From: Fredinandcohnia quinoae
Lineage (GTDB): Bacteria > Bacillota > Bacilli > Bacillales > Bacillaceae_L
NCBI RefSeq assembly: GCF_022427965.1
Contig: NZ_JAKTTI010000003.1
Location: forward strand, 124,001-188,000
Reading direction: 5' to 3'
Length of the DNA stretch: 64,000 nt
Shown piece by piece: positions 48,512 to 58,409 of the stretch. The notes below the pieces were generated by a model. The model did not search any database, was not told where the DNA came from, and was given only the letters and a program-made list of their open reading frames with translations. Every line of letters begins with the position of its first letter. Position 1 is the first letter of the stretch. Made by a program: the position numbers and the translations under genes.

Positions 48512-48636
48512 AATGAGGAACGTTATTTTTTATTTCCGTTCACCATTCGTATGATAAATATACTGTATAAAGTGGAAAAGGTGTATAAGTAATTATTTCC
48601 AATGGATAATGTTTTGGAACAATCTTATAGAAAGAA

Positions 48637-48675
48637 TAAAAAAACCATCCTCAGAGTAAAACTTTTTCAAGGATG
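48637..48675 (-). terminator. Terminator of the second sugar operon
   Basis: CATCCT (48646-48651) pairs with AGGATG (48670-48675). On the minus strand a run of T residues (48636-48644) follows the stem. It lies 16 bases after the GH20 stop codon. Confidence 0.75.
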
Positions 48676-48690
48676 ATTTAACTTATTAAG

Positions 48691-50568
48691 TTAAAAATTA
48701 CTTGCAGTTACAATTCGATTGTAAAATTCCCTGCCGAGTGTTACCTTATCTGGAAATTGTTCTGGACCATCAAAATAAAGCCGATTTTCTTCGAGTTCTT
48801 CTATTTTAGGAATATTTCCATCTAACCAATCGCTAAGTCTATGGATAGCTGTCTCAATACGTGTCAATACCCCACCATAGCGAATATCCAAAACCTCCCA
48901 CCCGAAGGCTTTATTAGTAGAAAACCACAGGTTTCGATGGCTCTTACGAAGTTTTTCAACCTGCTCCACAAGGGAATCTAATAATACAAGATATTGCTTA
49001 ACTTCACTTTTATCTTCCTTATCATAGGCTGCTTTTATCTTGATGCCAATTTCAGCTTTCGTACTTAATACTCGTGCAAGTCCCTCATAAAAGGTAAATA
49101 AATATTTCATGTCATGTTCATTTTCTTTTGCCAACTCCAGTGGCTTTATTAAGCTATTGTAATGCTCTTCCATAGGTAATCCATGAATGTTCTTGTCATA
49201 CAAACCTATTAAGATATCTTGCCATAGTAGAAACTTTGAGGGATTAGAAGAATAAAGATTATCCTTCATTACACCTGGTGTTTCATCAAATGCATTTAAA
49301 AGTAGAAAATCATCAAGTCGATATCCTGTACAAAAGTGGAATCTTTCCTCTAAATCCTTCCGATTTACTTCTTTATGATACGTATATTCGGCATATAATT
49401 GAAGGCCAGGAAGAGCAGTTTGAATTGGTGTCTCCGCTCCATTGTCACCCCACATTGTGGCGATAACTTCCTTTATTCCAGCTTTTCTACATGCTTTTAA
49501 CGCTGATTCTGTAGTTACAAACATCCTCCCATAATTCGGTGATATCCCATTCCAAGTCCACAGTCCGCCCGCAAAAATCGGATCAGACACCAGCTGTTTA
49601 TGACTATGAAGCATCTTCTCATAAAAATTCTCATCTGGATGATAATAATCCCAATAAACCATTTGAACATCAGGTATCGATTGAATTACGTCTTCGGGTA
49701 TCCCTGAATCTAAGTCGTAATAATTACCTTCTTTCGATGCTAGGCGGAAGTACATATCACTCCAAATCATCGGTTGTAAACCAAATTTCTCAGTAATCGA
49801 GAGTACATTTCGAAGATGCATATTCATAATTTCAAATCTATTATGATATCCATTCTCTTCTATATATTTACCTAGACCGAGCTGTAATGCTTCATCCATT
49901 CCTATATGGATCCTTTTTGATCGGTATGGTTTCGTTGCAGATTCGATTATCTTACTTAAAAATTCATAGGTTTTTGACTCACCCACTAATAAAATATCAT
50001 CAGTATCCTTAATATCGTTAGCATATCCCCATTTTAGGGCTTCTTTTAAGTGAGCTAATGTTTGGATACAAGGTATCATTTCGATTCCTATTTGATAGGC
50101 ATATTCATCACATTCCCTAATTTCTTTTTCTGTATATCTTCCACGCATATAGCCAAAATAGGGTAGATCTGGCACTTCATACGTTTCTTCAGTGTATACC
50201 ATTAACATATTTAGACCCATAACCGACATTTTACGAAGCAGCATTTTAATCCCTTCTACGGTTAAAACTGCGTTTCTAGAAACATCGACCATTGCACCAC
50301 TAGTTTCAAATTGAGGTTCTTCAATTAAATTAAATTCTTTCTTTTTTTCAAAGTTTTGTAGCCACAAACCCAAAGCACGAAAAAAATGAATCCTTTTTTC
50401 AAAGATAATTTGTCCTTGTCCTTCACTGTTCTTAATTATTAACGGTCCTTTGCGTTTCAGGACCTCAATTGGATACCCATCCTCTGCTAACTGCATTCCA
50501 AGTTCATTAGAAAGAATGGATATTCCTTCTAAAACATCTGTTATCTCACCTATCAAATGTATTTTCAA
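48691..50568 (-). CDS. GH20-type beta-N-acetylhexosaminidase (cytoplasmic)
   Basis: A 625-residue exo-acting glycosidase that removes terminal GlcNAc/GalNAc-type residues by substrate-assisted catalysis. Residues ~10-85 are the small N-terminal domain; the barrel starts near 90 (ETSGAMVDVSRNAVLTVEGI), and the catalytic Asp-Glu pair is in RIHIGMDEALQL near residue 225, after LAHLKEALKWGY. TMWGDNGAETPIQTALPGLQ is the conserved distal loop. The C-terminal ~200 residues are helical. There is no signal peptide. I chose the TTG at 50568, which has AAAGGAGG at 7 bases, over the ATG at 50595. It is the last gene of the operon. Confidence 0.85.
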   Translation of the reverse strand: MKIHLIGEITDVLEGISILSNELGMQLAEDGYPIEVLKRKGPLIIKNSEGQGQIIFEKRIHFFRALGLWLQNFEKKKEFNLIEEPQFETSGAMVDVSRNAVLTVEGIKMLLRKMSVMGLNMLMVYTEETYEVPDLPYFGYMRGRYTEKEIRECDEYAYQIGIEMIPCIQTLAHLKEALKWGYANDIKDTDDILLVGESKTYEFLSKIIESATKPYRSKRIHIGMDEALQLGLGKYIEENGYHNRFEIMNMHLRNVLSITEKFGLQPMIWSDMYFRLASKEGNYYDLDSGIPEDVIQSIPDVQMVYWDYYHPDENFYEKMLHSHKQLVSDPIFAGGLWTWNGISPNYGRMFVTTESALKACRKAGIKEVIATMWGDNGAETPIQTALPGLQLYAEYTYHKEVNRKDLEERFHFCTGYRLDDFLLLNAFDETPGVMKDNLYSSNPSKFLLWQDILIGLYDKNIHGLPMEEHYNSLIKPLELAKENEHDMKYLFTFYEGLARVLSTKAEIGIKIKAAYDKEDKSEVKQYLVLLDSLVEQVEKLRKSHRNLWFSTNKAFGWEVLDIRYGGVLTRIETAIHRLSDWLDGNIPKIEELEENRLYFDGPEQFPDKVTLGREFYNRIVTASNF

Positions 50569-50682
50569 AATGGAACCTCCTTTATCATGCCTCATTCGTT
50601 GGCTATCATCTTTTTTCTTATAATTACGATAAAGTAACTACGAAAGATTTTCCGCCATCAAACTTTAAAAGAATTCATAATA

Positions 50683-51396
50683 CTATGTCTCGATGAAAAA
50701 TCGCAACGCATTTGGTAAATCCTCTTCCCAAACTCGCCATAAATGATGTTCCTCTACTTCTTTATACTGAAGATTTACATCTTTTAGCGATAAGCTCTCA
50801 TACAGTTGACGATTTCTTGTTAATATATATAATTTTTCATTTGAAATCGAAGATATAAAGTCATCCTCGTGTAATCCTACTGTTTGATAGACATTCCATT
50901 TTGGTTGTACTTTTTCTAACTGTAAAATATCATCTACCGAAATAGCTGCCGATTGAAGTAATAAATGAGTCCATATTTCAGGCTTTTCCATTGCAATGTT
51001 TAAACATATATTTCCTGCTAAGGAATCTCCTAGAAGTCCCCTTTTTGATATTTTCATATGTAAATTTTCAATTGTTTTCTCAAATTTAGGAATAAATTCG
51101 TCATTCATAAAGTGTATGTAATTTATAAAAGAATTCCCTTTCCTGCTAAAGGATTCCCATCTTTCAATTGAACTCCCGGGATGGATCAGTACAAAAACTA
51201 GATGATTAGTTAATTGCGGATTCATTTTTATCAAATCTTTTATCGCAATTTCAATTCCTCCAAGTTCTATATAATCCATTCCATCTTGAACATATAATAC
51301 ATACGCATCCTTAATATTTTCGCTTGCAGTCAATACAGTGTACTTAATTGATTTGTTCAATTTAGTACTATAAAAAATTTGATCTATTTTATTCAA
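50683..51396 (-). CDS. Esterase-like alpha/beta hydrolase
   Basis: A 237-residue protein of the esterase D/Fes-like group (PF00756). The nucleophile is in GLLGDSLAGNICLNIA (residues ~120-135), GDS-x-A-G rather than GxSxG with Gly, and a C-terminal His lies in EHHLWRVWEEDLPNAL. Deacylation of the imported sugar is the likely role. The start is TTG 51396 after GGGG. It is the penultimate gene of the NanE operon, between the ROK kinase and GH20 genes, with gaps of 69 and 114 bases. Confidence 0.7.
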   Translation of the reverse strand: MNKIDQIFYSTKLNKSIKYTVLTASENIKDAYVLYVQDGMDYIELGGIEIAIKDLIKMNPQLTNHLVFVLIHPGSSIERWESFSRKGNSFINYIHFMNDEFIPKFEKTIENLHMKISKRGLLGDSLAGNICLNIAMEKPEIWTHLLLQSAAISVDDILQLEKVQPKWNVYQTVGLHEDDFISSISNEKLYILTRNRQLYESLSLKDVNLQYKEVEEHHLWRVWEEDLPNALRFFIET

Positions 51397-51465
51397 TTTA
51401 CTTAGCCCCTATATGCTTGAGGATTAATAAGCATAATCATATTTTTATAGATAAAACACGTCTGA

Positions 51466-52347
51466 CTAGCTAAAGCTATGTAATGAAATAGCACCAAACA
51501 ATCCCGCTTTGTTACCAAGTTTTGATTTCAATATTTTTACGTCTGAAAAACTATCCATAATTAATTGATGAACTTTTTCGGATACTAGTTTCACAGATAA
51601 CTCTTGCTCCATAATTCCTCCTCCTATAATTACACAAGGAGGATTGAAGATATGAACTAAACTGGCGATTCCAAGAGCAACTTCATTTGTCCATTTATCA
51701 AATAGATTACATATACTTTCATCTCCACTTTCAATCATGTTGAAGAGCGCTCTACCATTCGTACAATTTGAATTTATCTTTTGAGCTTCCAAGATTAAAG
51801 CGGTAGTGGAACCGTAGCATTCATAACATCCCAATTTTCCACAATTACATTGAAGCCCATAAGGATGAACAATCATATGACCGAATTCACCTGCAACTCC
51901 ATTAAAGCCCCGGTGCAGCTTTGAATCTATAACAATTGCCCCACCTATACCTGTACCAAATGTTAAAAAGATAAAATCCTGATAATCCTTGCCCGCTCCA
52001 TAAAATTTTTCACCAAGTGCAGCGGCATTAACATCGTTTTCGACTTTTACAGCAACATTAAACCGCTCTTCTAATATGTCTTTTATTCTTGTGCCAGTAT
52101 AACCTGGTATATTTTCATTTGCATAAACGATATAGCCCTCTTTACTATTTACCTGCCCAGCAGTACTAATGCTTATTGCATCAATACCCGGATATTGGGC
52201 AATGATATGCACCAACTTTTGGATTATATATTGCCCTCCTTTTAGACTCTCCGTTTCAATCTCTCTAAATAATTCAATATTCCCATTTTCATCAGATATA
52301 CTGATTTTTATTGCCGTTCCCCCAATATCTGCTGCAAATATTTTCAA
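51466..52347 (-). CDS. ROK-family sugar kinase
   Basis: A 293-residue cytoplasmic kinase that phosphorylates hexoses or N-acetylhexosamines at O6. The phosphate-binding motif IFAADIGGTAIKISISD opens it; ENDVNAAALGE, LTFGTGIGGAIV and the zinc site CNCGKLGCYE (residues ~176-185) are all present. Next to NanE it is most likely an N-acetylmannosamine kinase (NanK-like), although glucokinases and GlcNAc kinases share the motifs. The TTG at 52347 follows AAGGTG at 6 bases and gives LKIFAADIGGT as the start; a GTG three codons earlier is less well placed. Confidence 0.88.
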   Translation of the reverse strand: MKIFAADIGGTAIKISISDENGNIELFREIETESLKGGQYIIQKLVHIIAQYPGIDAISISTAGQVNSKEGYIVYANENIPGYTGTRIKDILEERFNVAVKVENDVNAAALGEKFYGAGKDYQDFIFLTFGTGIGGAIVIDSKLHRGFNGVAGEFGHMIVHPYGLQCNCGKLGCYECYGSTTALILEAQKINSNCTNGRALFNMIESGDESICNLFDKWTNEVALGIASLVHIFNPPCVIIGGGIMEQELSVKLVSEKVHQLIMDSFSDVKILKSKLGNKAGLFGAISLHSFS

Positions 52348-52397
52348 GAGTCTCACCTTCTACTATTTTTACAAGTTTTCTTCCCCAAAAATTAGAT

Positions 52398-53090
52398 TCA
52401 GTCTTGTATTGCTTGTAAAAATCTTTTTGTAATTTCTCTTGGGCGTGTTATCGCTGAGCCAACGACTGCTGAATGAACGCCTGTATCAAATACCTTTTTT
52501 AATTCCTCGGGAGTTGATATTCCGCCCTCAGCAATCACGGGTACTTTTAAAGTATCAACAAATTGTTTTATAAGTTCAAAATTGGGTAATTCAACATCCT
52601 TTGTATAGGATGTATAGCCCGCTAAGGTTGTACCGATAGCATCAAATCCTAACTTTTCTGCCTTGATTCCTTCATCAAGTGTCGAGCAATCAGCCATAAA
52701 AAGTTGATCTGGATACTTTTCCCTAATCATAGGGAAAATTTCAGAAATAGTTGTACCATCTGGTCTTACTCTCCCTGTTGCATCTAATGCAATCATATCT
52801 ACTCCTTCATTAATAAGGAGTTCAATTTCATTCAATGTTGGAGTAATAAATACATCCGAATCTTTATATTCTTGTTTTATAATACCAATTATTGGAAGAT
52901 TGGTGACTTTTTTAATTTCATTTATGTCTTCAACACTGTTCGCTCTTATACCACTTGCACCAGCTTCCACTACAGCTAAAGCCATTTTACTCATTATAAA
53001 AGGACTATGCAGTGGCTCATCAGGTAAGGCTTGGCAGGAAACGATTAGTTTTCTATTTACTTTTTCAAAAAAATCCCGGTTTTTCGCCAT
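52398..53090 (-). CDS. nanE: N-acetylmannosamine-6-phosphate 2-epimerase NanE
   Basis: A 230-residue TIM barrel that converts ManNAc-6-phosphate to GlcNAc-6-phosphate. Family motifs are LIVSCQALPDEPLHSPF (substrate loop), ASGIRANSVEDI, GIIKQEY with the catalytic Lys, VDMIALDATGRVRPDG, LFMADCSTLDEGIKAEKLGF and VIAEGGISTPEE. The ATG at 53090 has TGGAGTG upstream. It shows that the imported glycan delivers N-acetylmannosamine to the cell. There is no NanA sialic acid lyase in the operon, so the ManNAc may come from a ManNAc-containing glycan, not sialic acid. Confidence 0.93.
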   Translation of the reverse strand: MAKNRDFFEKVNRKLIVSCQALPDEPLHSPFIMSKMALAVVEAGASGIRANSVEDINEIKKVTNLPIIGIIKQEYKDSDVFITPTLNEIELLINEGVDMIALDATGRVRPDGTTISEIFPMIREKYPDQLFMADCSTLDEGIKAEKLGFDAIGTTLAGYTSYTKDVELPNFELIKQFVDTLKVPVIAEGGISTPEELKKVFDTGVHSAVVGSAITRPREITKRFLQAIQD

Positions 53091-53124
53091 TAAAAACACT
53101 CCAGTTAGTTACTAATCTTTGATA

Positions 53125-54315
53125 CTATTTACTATATTTTAGAAGAATGTCTTCTAAGTCATTCCACCATTTATAATCCTCTACATACACCGTATCAAAA
53201 AGCATTACTCCGCTAGTACGTTCTTTACAAAGTTCTACCGCTTTCCTAAATTGTCCAACATTATTGGTATAATCTTTTAAATATAAACTAGCAATGACGG
53301 GTATTTGTCCTTGAATAGCTTCATTACTCATTTCAATTGCACCTTCAACACTATACCAATTGGCTGGTCGATTATTTTGGATTGCCTCTTCAATATAAAC
53401 TTCTGGATAGTAGCAACCCGTCATAATAAAATCAAACTCCTCTGCATATGCTGAAGTGTGATAATCCTCCGAAGTCCAAGCAAGTGATGGATGGTACATC
53501 TTGCTTGCCCAGTTTACCCCTTCGTTATAATAAAGTGGGTACCAAGAACCAACATAGATGCTAAAAATTAAATCAGAATTAACATGTTTAACAATATTTT
53601 TTGCTTTGTGAACGAAATTTTTTATATTTTTCGCACGCCACTCTGCCCATTTTGGAAATAATGGCCCAAAGTTGGGTTTCATATTATGAACTGTAAATAT
53701 ATCCTCCGGCCAATTTTCAATTACATGTCCGGTATATTTTTCAAATTCTGTTCGGCTTAAATTACTGAAGTCCCCAAAAATGTTAGGATATCTACATCTA
53801 TCTAAGACAATCCCATCAACCTCATATTTTCCTATAACCTCTTTAATAATATTTAATTCATGTGCCTCAACTTCCGGATGAATTGGATTTACAAAGACAG
53901 TTGGATCATACTTATTTTCTGCAGCGGTAGGCATATTAGATAGTGCCTGGTCATAATGGACAACCTGCCAGTGTGGTCGATCATATACGATTCCTTCTCT
54001 TGTTAAACCATTTCCTTCGGCAAATATATCGACATTTGCGATAATTTTTAGTTCTGTACCCTTTGCAATGTCAATAAACTCTTGGAGAAAATCCCGGTCC
54101 TTCCATCCATGGTACTGTTCATCCTTCATTTCACTTACATGATATGCGTATTTACTTGGGAAAGTAGAAAAGCCATATGGGATTTTCGCGTCAATGACAA
54201 TATGAGTAATATTTGCTTTTACTGCATTATTTATCAATTCTTCCATTTTTTCTTTCTTTAATAGCCTGTTACCATTTGCAAGGAAATCAACCCATAATAT
54301 ATTTGATTGCTCCAT
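53125..54315 (-). CDS. GHL10-like glycoside hydrolase
   Basis: A 396-residue TIM-barrel protein related to the GHL10 (formerly DUF187, PF02638) family of putative glycosidases. Family segments are NILWVDFLANGNRLLKKEKM near the start, THIVIDAKIPYGFSTF, VDGIVLDRCRYPNIFGDFSN (a likely catalytic Asp), LAWTSEDYHTSAYAEEFDFI and GVMLFDTVYVEDYKWW. It has no signal peptide, so acts inside the cell. The exact linkage cleaved is unknown. AAGGGAGG lies before the ATG. It is downstream of the FAD-oxidoreductase gene. Confidence 0.75.
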   Translation of the reverse strand: MEQSNILWVDFLANGNRLLKKEKMEELINNAVKANITHIVIDAKIPYGFSTFPSKYAYHVSEMKDEQYHGWKDRDFLQEFIDIAKGTELKIIANVDIFAEGNGLTREGIVYDRPHWQVVHYDQALSNMPTAAENKYDPTVFVNPIHPEVEAHELNIIKEVIGKYEVDGIVLDRCRYPNIFGDFSNLSRTEFEKYTGHVIENWPEDIFTVHNMKPNFGPLFPKWAEWRAKNIKNFVHKAKNIVKHVNSDLIFSIYVGSWYPLYYNEGVNWASKMYHPSLAWTSEDYHTSAYAEEFDFIMTGCYYPEVYIEEAIQNNRPANWYSVEGAIEMSNEAIQGQIPVIASLYLKDYTNNVGQFRKAVELCKERTSGVMLFDTVYVEDYKWWNDLEDILLKYSK

Positions 54316-54353
54316 CTCTTTTCCTCCCTTAAACTAATTTGTTCAATTCATTT

Positions 54354-55931
54354 TTAAAGATCAATATCTTCGGGCCAATGTAATTGAACACCATTATTCA
54401 GTAGTAAACTTTGGTATTCATGTAAGTGACTCCGATCTTCACGGATTTGATGTGGAGTAACATTATTTAAAATTGAATAAGCAACTAAGTAACCTGCGGA
54501 TTCCCCAATATTCCATTCGGTTGGATGAAGTCGATAACACCCGTTTGTAATTTGTGTAGTTCCAATATTTTTACAAGAAGGAATCAGATTCTTCACACGT
54601 ACTGGCAATAATGCTCCAAGTGGAATTTCATATGGATAATTTGGAATATAAAAGCTTCGATTTGAAACAGTTGTATGATGCAAATCTAAGTGATAGCTCC
54701 CAACACCGACACTATCAAAATATTCACAAATCCCTTCATTCCCCCTTATTTCTTTGCTGACATCCTTCTCTGTGATTGTATATACGGCTTTTATTCTTCT
54801 TGATTCCCGAATATAAGGATACTTAGCAAGACCATCTTCTGTATCTAGAACATCTTTTCGTAGTCTTAATCCTGGGAACCCTTTCCCTCCATCTAGTCTT
54901 GGAGCTTCGGTTTGTAACCAATATAATAGAGATAGGCTTTGCTGTTTCGCATTATATAAATTTCTTTCTCTTTCCTCTTCTGACACTTCATAGATTGGAC
55001 CTAGAAAATAATCATTTTGTGCCCAGTTGATTAATGAAATATCGCCATCATATATATTCCCTTCGATATTTTCTGTATCTACTATTCTTCTATATGTAAA
55101 TAACGAAGGAATTCCTTGGTCATTAGGCAGCAATGTAAATTGTTTTAATTTAGATGTGTCATCAGCATCTGTTGCATACCAGCTTAACAGAGGTAAATGA
55201 GAGAAATTAGGAATAAGTTCACGCCAGAATTCATACTGCTCTGGTTTTTCAATTACAAAATTTCCATCTTCAATATAATCAACAGCAAATACAAATGTGA
55301 ATGATTGCATATCAATCGGATTTGCAACCTCTAACGCATGTGGCTCCCCAGTTTCTTTGATTGACTCTGCTCCTGATACATATTCAACACCTGCAATAGG
55401 GAGGACGTCACCGCACTCTGTTGCATCTAAAAAGTACTTACCAGTTAATTCAATTTTATCTATCCCATTCAAATGGGAAGCAATCACTGAATTAATAACA
55501 TCTTCTTCAGTAGAAGCCTTTTCAATACTGTAGTTATACAGAATCTTGATTTTCCCGCTATTAATATATGGACTAAGCATGTCCTCGATAACTTGGAGAG
55601 CTACCTTTGGTTCATGTGCCAAACGGCTCACCCATCCATTACCTGGATTTAAGATTTCATTTTCCATCGCCTCTTTAGTAAGAGGATAATTATCTTTATA
55701 ATATTGACGAACTCTATTTCGGAACTCCCGATAGGTTTGAGTACATCCATATTTTTCAATCCATTTATGTTCATCTGGAGGTACTGCCTGACTTGTAAGC
55801 TGTCCTCCCAACCAATCTGTTTCTTCCGTCATTATTACCTTTAAACCCATTTTGGCAATTGCTAAGGAGGCTATACATCCACCCAAACCTCCACCTAACA
55901 CAACAACATCAGTAGCTTCTTGCTTTATCAT
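54354..55931 (-). CDS. FAD-dependent oxidoreductase
   Basis: A 525-residue flavoprotein of the FAD_oxidored group (PF12831). The dinucleotide fold VVVLGGGLGGCIASLAIAKM at residues ~8-28 and the following EETDWLGGQLTSQAVPPDEH are typical; DATECGDVLPIAGVEYVSGA comes later, and PTEWNIGESAGYLVAYSI near the end is also family-specific. Such enzymes recur in glycan loci and may oxidise sugars, but substrates are not settled. AAAGGAG precedes the ATG. It sits between DUF4127 and the GHL10-like gene in one operon. Confidence 0.85.
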   Translation of the reverse strand: MIKQEATDVVVLGGGLGGCIASLAIAKMGLKVIMTEETDWLGGQLTSQAVPPDEHKWIEKYGCTQTYREFRNRVRQYYKDNYPLTKEAMENEILNPGNGWVSRLAHEPKVALQVIEDMLSPYINSGKIKILYNYSIEKASTEEDVINSVIASHLNGIDKIELTGKYFLDATECGDVLPIAGVEYVSGAESIKETGEPHALEVANPIDMQSFTFVFAVDYIEDGNFVIEKPEQYEFWRELIPNFSHLPLLSWYATDADDTSKLKQFTLLPNDQGIPSLFTYRRIVDTENIEGNIYDGDISLINWAQNDYFLGPIYEVSEEERERNLYNAKQQSLSLLYWLQTEAPRLDGGKGFPGLRLRKDVLDTEDGLAKYPYIRESRRIKAVYTITEKDVSKEIRGNEGICEYFDSVGVGSYHLDLHHTTVSNRSFYIPNYPYEIPLGALLPVRVKNLIPSCKNIGTTQITNGCYRLHPTEWNIGESAGYLVAYSILNNVTPHQIREDRSHLHEYQSLLLNNGVQLHWPEDIDL

Positions 55932-55990
55932 TGGCAGTAACTCCTTTATATTTCCTACTCATATAGAGAAAATCTTGCTCTTATGATTTA

Positions 55991-57517
55991 TTACTTTCTT
56001 ATCGAAAGGTGTTCAACCTTTAATCCCACTTCAAACATTCGACTCCAAGGCATGTAGCAATCGGTAATGACAATATCGTTTTCCTCATCCTTAATATAAT
56101 CATTAATAAAATCAGTCAACCGCTGTTTTACATTTCTAGCGATTTCTCCTCTTTTTCCATCAATTTTAAAATAATCATATCCGTACTCCGGCAAGACCTG
56201 TGTTGTCACTTGATTTCTTACAACACTGCAATATCCAGCATCCTCTATAAAACGTAATGCCAGAAAATTATGGTGTGTTTGCGTATTTCCATACAAACTG
56301 TAGATGATCCCTTGTGCAATACAGGTACCTAACGTATTAGAGCTTGTATTCCATCCTGCATATCCTGCTAACGAAAAAAGTAGCCCCTTCTTTTTCATTA
56401 ATTTTAAAAGACCTAAATCTGAGCCATTAGCAAAAGCTACATCTGCAATTACACACGGAATATTCAAGTTTTCTAATATGTACTCAAGTTGTTCAACAAG
56501 TTCAATCAAATTTCTGTCTACCTGGTATTTTGTACTCTGATTTTGCTGGTTAACAGCTTCCATCATCGGCTCAACCGGTGAGTTCAAAAGCAAGGCCAAA
56601 TCAGCATCTTTTAAGCTTGGCGACAATAATCCGCCAGCAGCTAAAATTTGATATTTAAGACTCTCCATTAATGGCCGATCTTCATAAAGGGGTGTTACAA
56701 ATGGGCCTTGAATACTAGAAAAAAGTGGATAGATTAACGGTCGTTTCCCTTTAAATTTATTTAGCATTCTTGCTAAAAGGGTACATCCAACTTCATCTGC
56801 ACCAGGATACATATATGCTTTTAACTCGAGATTAAGTGAGGAAATTGCACCACGAACCTTCTGTTGATCAAGAGCTGTCCATCCATATGGAGCAGAATCA
56901 TCCTGTGGAATAATTAGAAAGTCTATAATTCCCTTGTTGACATATTCGAGTACTAGCTTGTTAACTTCTACATTTACATTTCTTCTAGATAAATAATCTT
57001 CAAGTACATCGTTCGGTACCAATTTTTTTAGATTTTGATAGTTTGATACATCTTCATCTGTGGCTAGTCCAGCAGAATGCAAATGATGCAACTTTCCATA
57101 TTCAAAAATTTCTTTACCCCACACATCATAATAATCAGGTTCTTCATCACTACTTGAATACTTTGGACATCTCATAATTAAGTTAAATGCGTACAATTTC
57201 ACTTTCGGATTCAATTCTTTGATTCGGGAAAGCCGTTTCAACGAGTTTTTACAATCATCCAATGATAAATGGTGTAATCTCGATGGAATAATTCCTCCAT
57301 ATAGAAGTGTGTCCAATGAAAGAATAATACCGTCAGCATCTATTGATTCCTGATATAACCACTCCCAGATTTTTTCGGTATGACCTGGTACCTTTTTATC
57401 ACCCATGATGTTCATATCTGGTTTTACTAGATTTACTTCCGATTGTTCTACGAGAAAGCCTGGAAATGAATAATTACATGGGCGCTCATCTAAAGGAATA
57501 TAAGCAATTTTATACAT
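55991..57517 (-). CDS. DUF4127-family protein
   Basis: A 508-residue cytoplasmic protein of the DUF4127 family (PF13552). The opening YKIAYIPLDERPCNYSFPG, the SLDTLLYGGIIPSRLHHLSL segment, FLIIPQDDSAPYGWTALDQQ and PGADEVGCTLLARMLNKF are typical. Its molecular function is not established; members lie beside sugar transporters and glycosidases. The ATG at 57517 follows AAAAGGAG. It is the first gene after the two permeases. The family and its partners here (FAD oxidoreductase, GHL10) may make up one glycan-degrading unit. Confidence 0.85.
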   Translation of the reverse strand: MYKIAYIPLDERPCNYSFPGFLVEQSEVNLVKPDMNIMGDKKVPGHTEKIWEWLYQESIDADGIILSLDTLLYGGIIPSRLHHLSLDDCKNSLKRLSRIKELNPKVKLYAFNLIMRCPKYSSSDEEPDYYDVWGKEIFEYGKLHHLHSAGLATDEDVSNYQNLKKLVPNDVLEDYLSRRNVNVEVNKLVLEYVNKGIIDFLIIPQDDSAPYGWTALDQQKVRGAISSLNLELKAYMYPGADEVGCTLLARMLNKFKGKRPLIYPLFSSIQGPFVTPLYEDRPLMESLKYQILAAGGLLSPSLKDADLALLLNSPVEPMMEAVNQQNQSTKYQVDRNLIELVEQLEYILENLNIPCVIADVAFANGSDLGLLKLMKKKGLLFSLAGYAGWNTSSNTLGTCIAQGIIYSLYGNTQTHHNFLALRFIEDAGYCSVVRNQVTTQVLPEYGYDYFKIDGKRGEIARNVKQRLTDFINDYIKDEENDIVITDCYMPWSRMFEVGLKVEHLSIRK

Positions 57518-57565
57518 GAGTAAATCTCCTTTTCATTCCTTCACACATTTCAGGTGAAGAAGGAA

Positions 57566-58399
57566 TTAACCTTTTACTGCACCAGAAATACCTTCCATAT
57601 AATACTTTTGTGTAAACAGGAATACGATAATAATTGGAATAACAGAGATAACAGTTCCTGCTGCAATCCATCCAAAGTTATATGAAAACTGACCATTTAA
57701 GAAACTTAATGCAGAAGCTAGAGGATACTTATCCGTATTTAATACAATAATTGGCCAGAGAAAGCTATTCCAATTCCCCATGAATTCAAATAGAGCAACT
57801 ACAGCAACAGCTGGTTTTATCATTGGCATCATCAGCTGTGCCCAAATACGAAATTCTGAAGCGCCATCCATCTTTCCAGAATCTCTTATATCGAGAGGAA
57901 CTCCCATAAATGCTTGCCTTAATAGAAAGACATTAAATACGGTAACAATTGAAGGAAGCACCACACCTATAAAACTATTAATAAGCCCTAACTTATTAAT
58001 TGTTAAATAATTTACAACTAGCGCAGCTGCTGCTGGAATAATCATCGTTGCGATTAGTAATAAAAAGATGGTGTTTCTCCCTCTAAATTTAAATATTGCT
58101 AATGGATAAGCTGTTAAAGCACAGAATAAAATACTTAACGTTAAACCTAAAAAGGTGATTATTACCGTATTCCAAATATATTTTAGGAAGTCCATATACT
58201 GCCAAACTTCAATATAATTTTTGAAATCAATAAAAGTTGGCAAAATTGCAGGAGGAAAAGCAAAGATATTTTTCCCAGGCATAAGTGACACACTTAATAG
58301 CCACAAGAATGGTCCCATCATAAATAGGGCAAATATAATCAGCAGAACATATATAACCGTTTTATTAACAGCATTTTTTAATCGTTTCGTATTTTTCAT
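57566..58399 (-). CDS. Carbohydrate ABC transporter permease (MalG type)
   Basis: A 277-residue permease of the CUT1 family with six helices. The EAA loop is DIRDSGKMDGASEFRIWAQL (residues ~170-190), where the common E-A-A is D-S-G, a small deviation. The C-terminus YYMEGISGAVKG is typical. The ribosome binding site is weak (GGATG), and the start comes 10 bases after the other permease gene, so translation is probably coupled. ATP is presumably supplied by a shared MsmX-type ATPase encoded elsewhere. Confidence 0.9.
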   Translation of the reverse strand: MKNTKRLKNAVNKTVIYVLLIIFALFMMGPFLWLLSVSLMPGKNIFAFPPAILPTFIDFKNYIEVWQYMDFLKYIWNTVIITFLGLTLSILFCALTAYPLAIFKFRGRNTIFLLLIATMIIPAAAALVVNYLTINKLGLINSFIGVVLPSIVTVFNVFLLRQAFMGVPLDIRDSGKMDGASEFRIWAQLMMPMIKPAVAVVALFEFMGNWNSFLWPIIVLNTDKYPLASALSFLNGQFSYNFGWIAAGTVISVIPIIIVFLFTQKYYMEGISGAVKG

Positions 58400-58409
58400 A
58401 GTTCATCCA